A stretch of DNA of 39,392 nt from Candidatus Cloacimonadota bacterium (GTDB lineage Bacteria; Muiribacteriota; UBA6191), in contig JACFNL010000024.1 of the NCBI GenBank assembly GCA_019454875.1, positions 1 through 39,392 on the forward strand. Reading direction: 5' to 3'. Below the pieces are notes generated by a model. It worked only from the letters and a program-made list of their open reading frames with translations, searched no databases and had not been told where the DNA came from. Positions 19,403 to 27,674 of this stretch are shown here, one piece after another. A program made the position numbers and the translations under genes. Positions within the stretch are counted from its first letter, which is position 1. Every line of letters begins with the position of its first letter.

Positions 19403-19987
19403 TTAAAATCGGCTGAAAATTCCAAATTTGATGCTGCTGTCATCCAGGCTGTCAGCCTTGTGTTCCAGCCATTCGGCAAAAAAGCCAATGTTGCCTGAGG
19501 TCTTGGTCTCAAAACCGGCACCATACACCAGTCCTTTTTTATCGTCATTAAGAGAGATTCGGGCTGGGCCTACAGTGATACTGCCAGAGGTATCCACCTT
19601 TTCATATCCAAGTTTCACATAAAATGATGCTTTGGAGTTTAGGGCATTGCCAGCGGCTTCCGTTTCCATGTCAGAATCAATTGTTTTACAAAAGTTGTAC
19701 TTTAAACCCACACCAATAGCATCGGTATCCCCAGAAATTGGAAATCCAAAAATAGAACTTTGTTTTAAATCCAGTTGTGAATAATGAATAAAAGATGAGA
19801 GGAGTCCGCCATTGGTAGGATTTAGTGGAAATTCGATTGCCAGACTCATACCTTTTAAGTCAAGACTCTGGCCTAAAACATCCTGGTTTACCGTTTCATA
19901 ACCCAGTTTAATGGTTGTTGAGTTGTCTGCCTGTAAAAGTCCTGTCAAGAAACCTGCTACGGCTAATGTTCTGATAGATTTTTTCAT
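19403..19987 (-). CDS. Small outer-membrane beta-barrel protein
   Basis: A 194-residue exported protein. The signal peptide is MKKSIRTLAVAGFLTGLLQA, followed by alternating polar/apolar strands such as TIKLGYETVN, KGMSLAIEFPL, DAIGVGLKYNF, ASFYVKLGYEKV and IGFFAEWLEHK, and a terminal Phe (FGIFSRF) of the kind recognised by the BAM complex. This looks like an 8-strand OmpA/OmpW-size barrel; the exact family is not recognised. The start is set at 19987, after a strong AAGGAG at the correct distance, rather than the longer frame from 20032. It has its own terminator and is transcribed towards the esterase gene. Confidence 0.75.
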   Translation of the reverse strand: MKKSIRTLAVAGFLTGLLQADNSTTIKLGYETVNQDVLGQSLDLKGMSLAIEFPLNPTNGGLLSSFIHYSQLDLKQSSIFGFPISGDTDAIGVGLKYNFCKTIDSDMETEAAGNALNSKASFYVKLGYEKVDTSGSITVGPARISLNDDKKGLVYGAGFETKTSGNIGFFAEWLEHKADSLDDSSIKFGIFSRF

Positions 19988-20024
19988 AAATGGTTCTCCT
20001 TGTTGTAACCAAAAGGAGGATCGA

Positions 20025-21383
20025 TCATTCAAAGTTTGGGAAAATTCTTAACAATTTCTGAAATCCATGACGCATACGGGGTAAATAGATTTTAAGTTCG
20101 TGAGCCAGGTACAGGGCAACCAGCTCTTCCTCATCATAAAAACCACCGTGGAGTTCCTGCAGATGAAGGTTGGATTCTTTGAATGATTTGAAGTGAGAGT
20201 AGTTAAACTCCGGCACAATATCTGTGTCACGAATCGATTCAATCAGGGAATTGTCATTACCTGAGATGCCATAAATTCGTCCGATGGAAGTCTTGTGACA
20301 AGGTCTGAGTTTTATTGTATCTGTATCTTCTACCAGAATGCATGAGATTTTCACTTGAGAATCCAGAAGTTTATCAATGTGCTTTTGTCGATTAGCTGAC
20401 AGCATGGATTGCGGGTACCATACAAGAACGGATGTATCTGGTAACTCAAAAATGGCAGGGCTTAAATTGGGCCTGGTCTGACTCAGAATGCCATTGTGTC
20501 CAATGAGCACGCGATGGGGTTTCTGGTGGCCAAACTCTGCTAATGAGCCTGCCAGTTTTTCCAGGATCTCACTGGCTGTACATAAAAATCCCGGGCATTT
20601 ACTATTCAAGTTTCCGATGGCTGCAAATGCATATGGGGCAAAGATATCTGCAAGGGTAACTTTTCTCTTCACACCCTCCCATTCAAGAATCTTTGATTGG
20701 AATAGCTCAGTTGTATAGGCAAAATTTTCTTCACAGTCTGGAGTAAAAGCCTTGAGTATCTGTTTTAACAAATCTTCAAACCAGACAATAAAAGTCTTGC
20801 CTGGGGCATGGGCCAGATTTTGATTGATTTTATACATTAAAAGACGGGAGAACCATAGTGGAAGCTGGCAGATTGGGTGAATGATAGTCGAATCGGGTCT
20901 TGTTTGTAATATGTGCTTGGTGCTGGCCCAGGTACAGCCATTCTGAAAAATCTGCTTCAGGCGCGCTCGTGGACTCAAATCACTTTCAAAACAGGCAATG
21001 ATCAGGCACTGTACAGGGTGAGTGTATTTGAGTAGATCCGACCAGTTTTTCAGATCAAGCCCTGTATGAAGACCATGAGCCGTAGCCACAATAAAATTGC
21101 TGGATGGGGACAAAAAATCAGGCCATGGGTTACCAGTAATGGCATTTAGATGTAAAGCAGCGATTCCTTGCTGATTCGGAGTATCTAAATGGGTAGGGTT
21201 TAAAAATTCCAGGATTTTTACAGGTGTGGAGTTCCAGGTAGGCTGGTACCAAAGCAGGGAGTCAGACTGTTTTATTCGTGCTAACTCATTCCGACATTTT
21301 TCGATTTGTGAATAGCTCTTAAGTTCCAGGGATTTTGCATTGTCTCCAGAGGGAAAAATAAATGAGAGCAGATCAGTATTCAT
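20025..21383 (-). CDS. Unknown protein with a possible CHAT/caspase-like protease core
   Basis: A 452-residue soluble protein, second gene of a reverse-strand pair; its start overlaps the end of the 288-residue gene by 11 bases. I do not recognise the whole protein. Residues about 95-235 resemble a CHAT/caspase-like fold. A hydrophobic strand leads to His103-Gly104 (FIVATAHGLHTG). After a helix comes LIIACFES with Cys131 at the strand end, then a helix with an NGCTWAST element where CHAT proteins have Gly-Ala-x-x-Val-Ile. The His-to-Cys distance (28) is shorter than usual, so this is tentative. Residues about 280-400 form a separate alpha/beta-looking part (VLIGHNGIL, TSVLVWYP, KISCILVED). 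No signal peptide. The alternative is an inactive Rossmann-like fold. Confidence 0.7.
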   Translation of the reverse strand: MNTDLLSFIFPSGDNAKSLELKSYSQIEKCRNELARIKQSDSLLWYQPTWNSTPVKILEFLNPTHLDTPNQQGIAALHLNAITGNPWPDFLSPSSNFIVATAHGLHTGLDLKNWSDLLKYTHPVQCLIIACFESDLSPRARLKQIFQNGCTWASTKHILQTRPDSTIIHPICQLPLWFSRLLMYKINQNLAHAPGKTFIVWFEDLLKQILKAFTPDCEENFAYTTELFQSKILEWEGVKRKVTLADIFAPYAFAAIGNLNSKCPGFLCTASEILEKLAGSLAEFGHQKPHRVLIGHNGILSQTRPNLSPAIFELPDTSVLVWYPQSMLSANRQKHIDKLLDSQVKISCILVEDTDTIKLRPCHKTSIGRIYGISGNDNSLIESIRDTDIVPEFNYSHFKSFKESNLHLQELHGGFYDEEELVALYLAHELKIYLPRMRHGFQKLLRIFPNFE

Positions 21384-22239
21384 AACCAGGAATCAGTGAA
21401 TCCAGTATTGGGGCCAAGCGGGTGAGTTTTGATTTTCCAATCACCAGGGAAAGATCGGGCCCAGGTAATGCTGTATGAAACATATTTTGTAACCGAATCA
21501 GGCTCTGAAAGCAATTTCTGGGAATTTTTTTATGGATAAGTACAGCTTGCCATAAGCAGTCCAATAGTCGAACAACGGCAGGATATCCAACTTCCAGAAG
21601 GACTTGTTCACTGGACTCACATAAAAACCTCCAAACTACCCGGGAAATATTTTCTCCCTGGATCAAGCCGCTTAAACTATCATTCGGCAATTTCATCAGA
21701 TCCTGGACTACACAAGGCTCAATACGGCCATGCCTAAGAACCTGTGCCAGAAATCGAGGTGGAGCTGGGTTGGAATTGGAATAGGGCCAGGCCCCCCCGT
21801 TTCGATTCCACTGCATAAGATGATACTCAAACCATCTGTGGGACAAAACATTGGGATCAATTTCCTGGGAATCTGGCATGGGCATATTGGGGTAAAATCT
21901 CAAGATTCGCGGATCCAGACTTAAGGCATACCATTTCTGACAGGTTGTGGATGGGGGTGTAACCTTTAGCGTCTGTAGAAAGCAGACCAGGATATCCAGA
22001 CCCAGAATCGGGTTTTTAAGCATTTGAATTTTGGGCAGGACTTTGTCCCAGTCTGTCAAAGAGTCTGGGGCCAGTAGCTTAATCCTTCGCGAGACTGGTC
22101 GAAATGTGGGGATGATCTCTCTTTCATGCAAGTGGATCCAGTCCGCCTCATATGTGTACAGAAGGGAAATCAACTCATCAATGGATATGGGTTTGTCTCG
22201 TAGTTGAGAAAATGATCGATGCAGGGATGACGAAAGCAT
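21373..22239 (-). CDS. Unknown protein, first gene of the reverse-strand pair
   Basis: A 288-residue predicted cytoplasmic, mainly helical protein of no family I recognise. It is rich in Leu, Pro and Trp, with no membrane segment, no signal peptide and no nucleotide-binding or nuclease motif. The ATG at 22239 has no Shine-Dalgarno sequence; a TATAAT box lies 11 bases upstream on the reverse strand. The gene is coupled to the downstream CHAT-like candidate by overlapping ends, and faces an equally organised forward-strand pair across 24 bp. Probable partner or regulator of the CHAT-like protein; this is inferred only from coupling. Confidence 0.7.
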   Translation of the reverse strand: MLSSSLHRSFSQLRDKPISIDELISLLYTYEADWIHLHEREIIPTFRPVSRRIKLLAPDSLTDWDKVLPKIQMLKNPILGLDILVCFLQTLKVTPPSTTCQKWYALSLDPRILRFYPNMPMPDSQEIDPNVLSHRWFEYHLMQWNRNGGAWPYSNSNPAPPRFLAQVLRHGRIEPCVVQDLMKLPNDSLSGLIQGENISRVVWRFLCESSEQVLLEVGYPAVVRLLDCLWQAVLIHKKIPRNCFQSLIRLQNMFHTALPGPDLSLVIGKSKLTRLAPILDSLIPGYEY

Positions 22240-22256
22240 AAAGAGGCATTATTATA
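22227..22256. promoter_or_regulatory. Candidate bidirectional promoter with a shared -10 element
   Basis: The 24 bp between the two start codons hold a T-A-T-T-A-T-A core (22250-22256). Forward it reads TATTAT with ATGACG 17 bp upstream and the ATG 8 bases downstream. On the reverse strand it reads a perfect TATAAT, 11 bases before the other ATG. RNA polymerase could use the same A/T box in either direction. Confidence 0.45.
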
Positions 22257-22263
22257 CAGGCGA

Positions 22264-23439
22264 ATGAAACTTTCCCAGAAATTTTTAAAAGAGTTTGAGG
22301 TTTTGGTTACTCACTGGCTTCGTAGGCAAAGTCCTAAAATGCAAGACTGGTTAGAGGCTGAGATTGAGAGGTTGCTAGATGGGAATGAGCATCAAAAAGA
22401 CTGGCCAGCCCGAGAAGAGTTTTTTATCATCTCGCGCTTCAAGTTTAAAAAGGAGAGCTTTGATCCAGAGAGTCTTTTGATCATGGACATCCTGGATAGT
22501 GCCTGCTTTGGTGTGACTGCGGTTGAAAGATTTGAACAGTTTGAGTCCAGTGCTATCAAGTTTCTGAGTTTGTTTCTGGATGCAGAACTGGTTACCCTGT
22601 TTCTTGAAAAGTTTGAGGAATACGCTGGAGGTTGGGGCGGGGGCTCTGAGGAGAGGAAAAGGCATTGTTTCCGAGACAGTGTAAGGAGTTTGGAGCGTAG
22701 ATTTCATCATCATAAAAAATCGGGGAATCCTGATTCTTCTGAGGAATTGCGCGATTTAGTCACTCGTTCCGTGAGTAAAATTGTAAGGCCAAACAGAGAA
22801 CGGCATGTGGAAGTCAGACCGTCTTTGGTTTCTGATACTGTAGTTGATACACTTATCGGGCAGGAACAAAGTAAAGCCTGGGCCGAGATTTTGTTTCGCT
22901 GTGGACAATGTGCCCTGTTCGGTCTTGGGAAATTAGGTAAAATTCAGGACGCGGGTTTAATGGCCAAAGGATTTATGCGATTTTTTGTTCAGGAAAATCT
23001 TATGGTTCAGGCCATGCAGATAAGTCCCTTGAGACAATGGTTTCTTTATAGTGAGAGTCAAAGGTTTCCAACATTAAAAGTAGCCTCACAAGCCATCTAC
23101 AGCGGGCAAACCGATGAGGGTGATAAAAATAGAACCGCATTTTTTTTACTGATTGATCCGGAAAGAAGACTCATCTGGTTTGATTTTTTGCATAGCCGGT
23201 TTTTACATCTATGTCGCCGCCATAATTACAAACTGAATCACACTCGTCTGCCACATTATTTTCGCACTGCCTACAAAAAAGCTGACTCCCTGATGATTAA
23301 CTTTCCCGAAGAGTATCCAGAGAGTCCTCCTGTTTCTCTACCAGACAGTTTGTTCCAGGAGACTCTGGGGAGAATTCGTCCTAAGCTCATGGAAAGGCTC
23401 GATCTGCTTATTGGGTGGAAAACTTCGTATGATCAGTAA
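22264..23439 (+). CDS. Unknown protein, first gene of the forward pair
   Basis: A 391-residue soluble protein without recognised family. The N-terminal third is helical and charged (ending in a Gly-rich GGWGGGSEERKRH stretch near residue 120). The middle has a basic RRFHHHKK segment. The C-terminal part (about residues 215-345) has alpha/beta character, with FFLLIDPERRLIWFDFLHSRFLH. There is no signal peptide or membrane segment. The ATG lies 8 bases after a TATTAT box, with no Shine-Dalgarno sequence. The gene overlaps the next by 11 bases. It is divergent from the CHAT-candidate pair, with which it probably forms one functional module. Confidence 0.7.
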   Translation: MKLSQKFLKEFEVLVTHWLRRQSPKMQDWLEAEIERLLDGNEHQKDWPAREEFFIISRFKFKKESFDPESLLIMDILDSACFGVTAVERFEQFESSAIKFLSLFLDAELVTLFLEKFEEYAGGWGGGSEERKRHCFRDSVRSLERRFHHHKKSGNPDSSEELRDLVTRSVSKIVRPNRERHVEVRPSLVSDTVVDTLIGQEQSKAWAEILFRCGQCALFGLGKLGKIQDAGLMAKGFMRFFVQENLMVQAMQISPLRQWFLYSESQRFPTLKVASQAIYSGQTDEGDKNRTAFFLLIDPERRLIWFDFLHSRFLHLCRRHNYKLNHTRLPHYFRTAYKKADSLMINFPEEYPESPPVSLPDSLFQETLGRIRPKLMERLDLLIGWKTSYDQ

Positions 23440-24394
23440 GCTCAGACAATCCTTTCTCAAAAATCCTGTGGACCTGTTTCCCCTATTGGTAAAGGCACCG
23501 CAGGAGTTTTTGATGATTGCAGAGGAATATTGTCAAGCTGTATATGATTCCCTTCCCAAGGCCCCGCAGTTCTGGCTTTCAGAAGTTGTTAGTATTGGTC
23601 GCCAGCAGTGGCCCCAGAAACTGGATATTCTAGGTCGTAGAGATTTGGCTCCAGAGATTTTTGATTTTTATTCCGAAATCCAGGAGTTATCAGAGGACGA
23701 TCAGGCAATATTGAGTAGACTAGTGGTGGCTTTATCCTTTCTGGTTGATCCCCAACGGGATAAAAAGGGCCTGCCCGTATCTATGTTAACTGCCAGGGAG
23801 TGGCTACTTCTGGAACTGGGTTTACCCGAGATTGAGCCTGTACGGCCATGGATTCATTTATGTTTGAGTCCCGTCAATCCTCCCACCTCCGCCCGTCAGC
23901 AGTTTATATTCCGCTCTCAGGACCGGGAATTGTTACGCTATTTTGAAACTACCCCAAGGCTTGATTTGCCCTGGGTCCAAATGCAAAAGGAACTGTTTCC
24001 CAGTTTTCCTGAATCTAAAAATGTCTCCGATAATTTGTCCTCCCTGTCTTTTGTTCAGGTAGCCAGTACCCATGAAGACTATTCTCATTTAAACTCCCTG
24101 AGTCTTTGGCGTTCCTTTCCCAAGGAGCAGGTTTTTGGGAAGGTTTTGGATATTCTTTTGTATCATGATCCGGACATAAACACTTACGAGCTGGTGGTTT
24201 CAGGGCTTAGCAGACTGTCAGATCTACAGCGTTCTGTCATTTATCTGCTTCCAATGAGACAGGAGCTGAAGTTGACTCCCGGCAGAAGTCTGACCCTGGC
24301 CCAACTGCCGGACATGATTCATCTGGTACTGATTCACAAAAATCAGGTTCATGATGTTTTACTGGACTGTGCTAATTCGGGGTTTGAATCATAA
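23429..24394 (+). CDS. Unknown protein, second gene of the forward pair, next to the CRISPR leader
   Basis: A 321-residue soluble protein of no family I recognise. The start at ATG 23429 is preferred (GGGTGG ten bases upstream) over a TTG at 23411; both overlap the previous gene. The central part has an AREWLLLELGLP helix. The C-terminal 110 residues look like a compact helical domain (VFGKVLDILLYHDPDINTYELVVSGL, then SVIYLLPMRQELKLTPGRSLTLAQLPDMIHLVLI). No catalytic motif is evident. It is the last gene before the 556-bp stretch leading into the CRISPR array, and it is transcribed towards the array. Confidence 0.7.
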   Translation: MISKLRQSFLKNPVDLFPLLVKAPQEFLMIAEEYCQAVYDSLPKAPQFWLSEVVSIGRQQWPQKLDILGRRDLAPEIFDFYSEIQELSEDDQAILSRLVVALSFLVDPQRDKKGLPVSMLTAREWLLLELGLPEIEPVRPWIHLCLSPVNPPTSARQQFIFRSQDRELLRYFETTPRLDLPWVQMQKELFPSFPESKNVSDNLSSLSFVQVASTHEDYSHLNSLSLWRSFPKEQVFGKVLDILLYHDPDINTYELVVSGLSRLSDLQRSVIYLLPMRQELKLTPGRSLTLAQLPDMIHLVLIHKNQVHDVLLDCANSGFES

Positions 24395-24432
24395 GTCAAA
24401 ACCTTTGAACATGTTCGTTATATCTCAGATTC

Positions 24433-24448
24433 CCTGTTTTAAAACAGG
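24433..24448. repeat. Perfect 16-bp palindrome
   Basis: CCTGTTTTAAAACAGG is its own reverse complement. It lies just after the last unknown gene. A T-run does not follow on either strand, so an operator or protein-binding site fits better than a terminator. Confidence 0.6.
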
Positions 24449-24500
24449 AAAAATATAACCCCAGTAAGTTGAGGCGGCAAGGACAAAATTGAGAATTTAG

Positions 24501-24665
24501 TTACTCTTTGTCACGATCATCACAAACTGATTCATGAGACATTTTTTTCACAGGGCAGGAACTGGATTCAGATTTGAGAAGGGGCTTGTGAGACACCATT
24601 TTTACCCAGGTTGCCTCATTTCTTTTCATTTGCTTTTTGTGATTGATTAGCTGTTGGAGTATCAT
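24501..24665 (-). CDS. Doubtful 54-residue reading frame opposite the leader
   Basis: A reverse-strand frame from ATG 24665 to TAA 24501. It encodes a Lys/Ser-rich hydrophilic peptide (MILQQLINHKKQMKRNEA at the start, ending DDRDKE) with two Cys. There is no Shine-Dalgarno sequence or clear promoter. It could be a chance frame in non-coding DNA; listed only because nothing else explains this part. Confidence 0.18.
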   Translation of the reverse strand: MILQQLINHKKQMKRNEATWVKMVSHKPLLKSESSSCPVKKMSHESVCDDRDKE

Positions 24666-24912
24666 ATTTTTGTCAGTTGGGGTTGCCCTAAACTGAAAGG
24701 TAATTTGAAAACAGAATAGCCTCTCCCTGATTTTAGAATATTTCTAATCGCGCGGCTCATTTTTTACCTGTGAAAAATCGCCAAAACCCGCATTTTACCG
24801 TGATCAGCCGCGATCTCTGTATTCATCATGGTTTTGGCCACTTTTCATACAAAAATCACTGGAATTTATCTCTTGGCCTATAGTAAAATAGTCACTACCC
24901 GCGATCTTGGCC

Positions 24913-24930
24913 TCTGGAGCCCGCTCCAGA
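24913..24930. repeat. Leader-proximal inverted repeat
   Basis: TCTGGAGC (24913-24920) and GCTCCAGA (24923-24930) are perfect 8-bp arms around CC, ending 20 bp before repeat 1. The distance suits a leader-anchoring or integration-host binding site for spacer acquisition, or a hairpin in the pre-crRNA leader. Confidence 0.5.
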
Positions 24931-24950
24931 TGCGGAGTTTCAAGGGTGGG

Positions 24951-27630
24951 GTAGCGATCGCTATTGTTCCCCGTAGGGGATGGAAACAACCCCACGATCT
25001 CCTTTTCTCTCCTGGGGATTCTGCCTGTAGCGATCGCTATTGTTCCCCGTAGGGGATGGAAACGACTGTGACTAAGTTCAACTAGAACTAACTAGAAAGC
25101 TAGTAGCGATCGCTATTGTTCCCCGTAGGGGATGGAAACATCACAGCACTTGTGTGCCTAAAAAAAATACCCCGCCAAGTAGCGATCGCTATTGTTCCCC
25201 GTAGGGGATGGAAACGCCCGATCCAGTTACCCATTAGTTCGTTTTTCATTGAGTAGCGATCGCTATTGTTCCCCGTAGGGGATGGAAACATGGTGTGTTA
25301 TTACCTAACCTAAATGTAAAGACATTGTAGCGATCGCTATTGTTCCCCGTAGGGGATGGAAACAGCCAGTCAGATAACGCCTCCATAGGCCCATTCCAAG
25401 GTAGCGATCGCTATTGTTCCCCGTAGGGGATGGAAACGTTGTTCCAGTTTCCAGTCCCTTGCTTAATTCTAATGTAGCGATCGCTATTGTTCCCCGTAGG
25501 GGATGGAAACAACCCGTAAGCGTTTCAATTACACGCTCAGGATCGCAAGTAGCGATCGCTATTGTTCCCCGTAGGGGATGGAAACGATACTTTCCGGATC
25601 TTCTTGTTTGATGTTTTTCAAGTAGCGATCGCTATTGTTCCCCGTAGGGGATGGAAACGGTGTCGCACCAGTTGCACCTGAGATTGCACCCCGCAAGTAG
25701 CGATCGCTATTGTTCCCCGTAGGGGATGGAAACAAACCCGCAATTCTTCTTCAGCCGCCTGATTTTGTGTAGCGATCGCTATTGTTCCCCGTAGGGGATG
25801 GAAACAGTGATTTGAGTTTTAAATTCAATTCTTCTTCCTTGTAGCGATCGCTATTGTTCCCCGTAGGGGATGGAAACGTTCCATCCAAAGATACAAAATT
25901 TTGGTAGCTTCCACGTAGCGATCGCTATTGTTCCCCGTAGGGGATGGAAACGAAGAGGGCTGCTATGCCGCCCCAGCCGCCAATCAAGGTAGCGATCGCT
26001 ATTGTTCCCCGTAGGGGATGGAAACAGGACTGGAAAGTTATATAATACTCTGTCCCTGCCTTGTAGCGATCGCTATTGTTCCCCGTAGGGGATGGAAACC
26101 CCAATCCAAGGCTTCCAAGGCATTGGACTCAGTTTCGTAGCGATCGCTATTGTTCCCCGTAGGGGATGGAAACAGACCGTGCGAGTTCGTGTGTGACAGT
26201 TCGGATTTTAGGTAGCGATCGCTATTGTTCCCCGTAGGGGATGGAAACGAGACTGTAAACTCATATGCGAGTTTGTTGTAGGTTTGTAGCGATCGCTATT
26301 GTTCCCCGTAGGGGATGGAAACAGATATTCATCGACTTGCTTTTCTTCATCCTCAGAAAGTAGCGATCGCTATTGTTCCCCGTAGGGGATGGAAACACCT
26401 TGGTCTCGGGCATTCTCCCGTAAAGTTTCCTTGTGTAGCGATCGCTATTGTTCCCCGTAGGGGATGGAAACCCCGTCAAAGGGTTCCTCGAATTGCTGTC
26501 CGATGAATTCGTAGCGATCGCTATTGTTCCCCGTAGGGGATGGAAACTTGAAAATTTCTCCATTGTCAAAGTCCCAAGGGGCAGGTAGCGATCGCTATTG
26601 TTCCCCGTAGGGGATGGAAACCTTCAGCATCTCTTTCAGCAAGTGAGGCATTGATTAAGTAGCGATCGCTATTGTTCCCCGTAGGGGATGGAAACGGCCG
26701 CAATTTGCTTTTTGAACTGATCGCTGCTAATCAGGTAGCGATCGCTATTGTTCCCCGTAGGGGATGGAAACCAGCGTCTTGTGTGTACTCACTGTTTCAT
26801 AATTCTTGTAGCGATCGCTATTGTTCCCCGTAGGGGATGGAAACCGGGATCGTGGGTAATGGTTGTTTCCTTTGTTGCCAGTGTAGCGATCGCTATTGTT
26901 CCCCGTAGGGGATGGAAACTTTCTTTTCCGCAATCATCCTCCTACCTGCATCCACCCGTAGCGATCGCTATTGTTCCCCGTAGGGGATGGAAACCTTCTG
27001 CTTCTGCTTTTTCATCATTCTGTTCCAGATCTGTAGCGATCGCTATTGTTCCCCGTAGGGGATGGAAACCAACTTCTTCGATCTCAACAGTCTCTACTTC
27101 ATTAAGTAGCGATCGCTATTGTTCCCCGTAGGGGATGGAAACATACCCCATCTGGCCTTTGAATTTGCTTTCCAAAAACGTAGCGATCGCTATTGTTCCC
27201 CGTAGGGGATGGAAACTTCTGGTAAATCTGCCTCCTCACAGAAAAGAGGGAGGTAGCGATCGCTATTGTTCCCCGTAGGGGATGGAAACATTCAAAGTTC
27301 CTACGATGCTAAATAGTGTATTTTCGTAGCGATCGCTATTGTTCCCCGTAGGGGATGGAAACGGGCTTCTTCCGCCTTGCGATTCTCAATCCATAGTTTG
27401 TAGCGATCGCTATTGTTCCCCGTAGGGGATGGAAACAGCTTCGAGACTCCCGGGACTCTCAGTAGATAGTCTGTAGCGATCGCTATTGTTCCCCGTAGGG
27501 GATGGAAACTATAGAAGCTGGACTTGCTCCATGAGCTTTTTTTGGTAGCGATCGCTATTGTTCCCCGTAGGGGATGGAAACCGGTAGATGCACCATGAGC
27601 CTTTTCCGCTAAACCCGTAGCGATCGCTAT
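24951..27630 (+). CRISPR. CRISPR array, 36 full 37-nt repeats plus a truncated last one, 36 spacers
   Basis: Repeat 1 is at 24951-24987 and repeat 36 at 27545-27581; the terminal copy (27617-27630) keeps only the first 14 bases. The repeats look identical by eye. The repeat begins GTAGCGATCGCTATTG, has a CCCC-GTA-GGGG hairpin core, and ends ATGGAAAC. Spacers are 35-39 nt. The last eight bases match the 8-nt 5' handle pattern (A-x-x-GAAAC) left by Cas6 cleavage in type III and I-B/I-D systems, so the array is transcribed left to right. The degenerate repeat at the right end agrees. The neighbouring type III genes (CARF effectors and a Cas10-palm protein) are the likely users. No cas1/cas2/cas6 lies adjacent. 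The pre-crRNA runs towards the convergent helicase gene. Confidence 0.98.
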
Positions 27631-27645
27631 ACCCAGCAGGAAACA

Positions 27646-27674
27646 AAAGCTTCTGGAAAAGCTGAAGAAGCTTT
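27646..27674 (-). terminator. Hairpin at the end of the helicase gene
   Basis: AAAGCTTC (27646-27653) and GAAGCTTT (27667-27674) form an 8-bp stem with a 13-base loop at the junction of the convergent array and helicase gene. Only a short T-run follows on the reverse strand, so it is a moderate terminator candidate that could act on both transcripts. Confidence 0.4.

Larger units (their letters stand above)
24395..24950 (+). promoter_or_regulatory. CRISPR leader region
   Basis: A 556-bp stretch with A/T-rich tracts directly upstream of the first repeat, on the side expected for the leader given repeat orientation and the degenerate repeat at the other end. It contains a perfect 16-bp palindrome at 24433-24448, 38 bp after the upstream gene, and an inverted repeat at 24913-24930, 20 bp before repeat 1. 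CCGCGATCT occurs twice (near 24810 and 24899). The array promoter should lie here. An A/T box around 24884-24893 is a candidate -10, but I see no convincing -35. A 54-codon reverse frame is listed separately. Confidence 0.65.

Noticed and set aside
24433..24448. Palindrome as a terminator of the unknown gene at 23429
   Set aside because: No T-run follows on the forward strand (an A-run does), so an operator-like role fits better.
24828..27131. Open frames across the CRISPR array that encode repeating peptides (VAIAIVPRRGWK forward, FPSPTGNNSDRY reverse)
   Set aside because: They arise from the 37-nt repeat read in different frames; the array explains them fully and no ribosome sites or conserved ends exist.
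24951..27616. Self-targeting spacers against genes in this window
   Set aside because: Scanning by eye gave no convincing match; this is not exhaustive and needs an alignment search.
24951..27630. HIP1 octamer in the repeat taken as proof that the organism is a cyanobacterium
   Set aside because: I noticed no HIP1 enrichment elsewhere in the window and the gene set is not cyanobacterial; only the repeat carries it.
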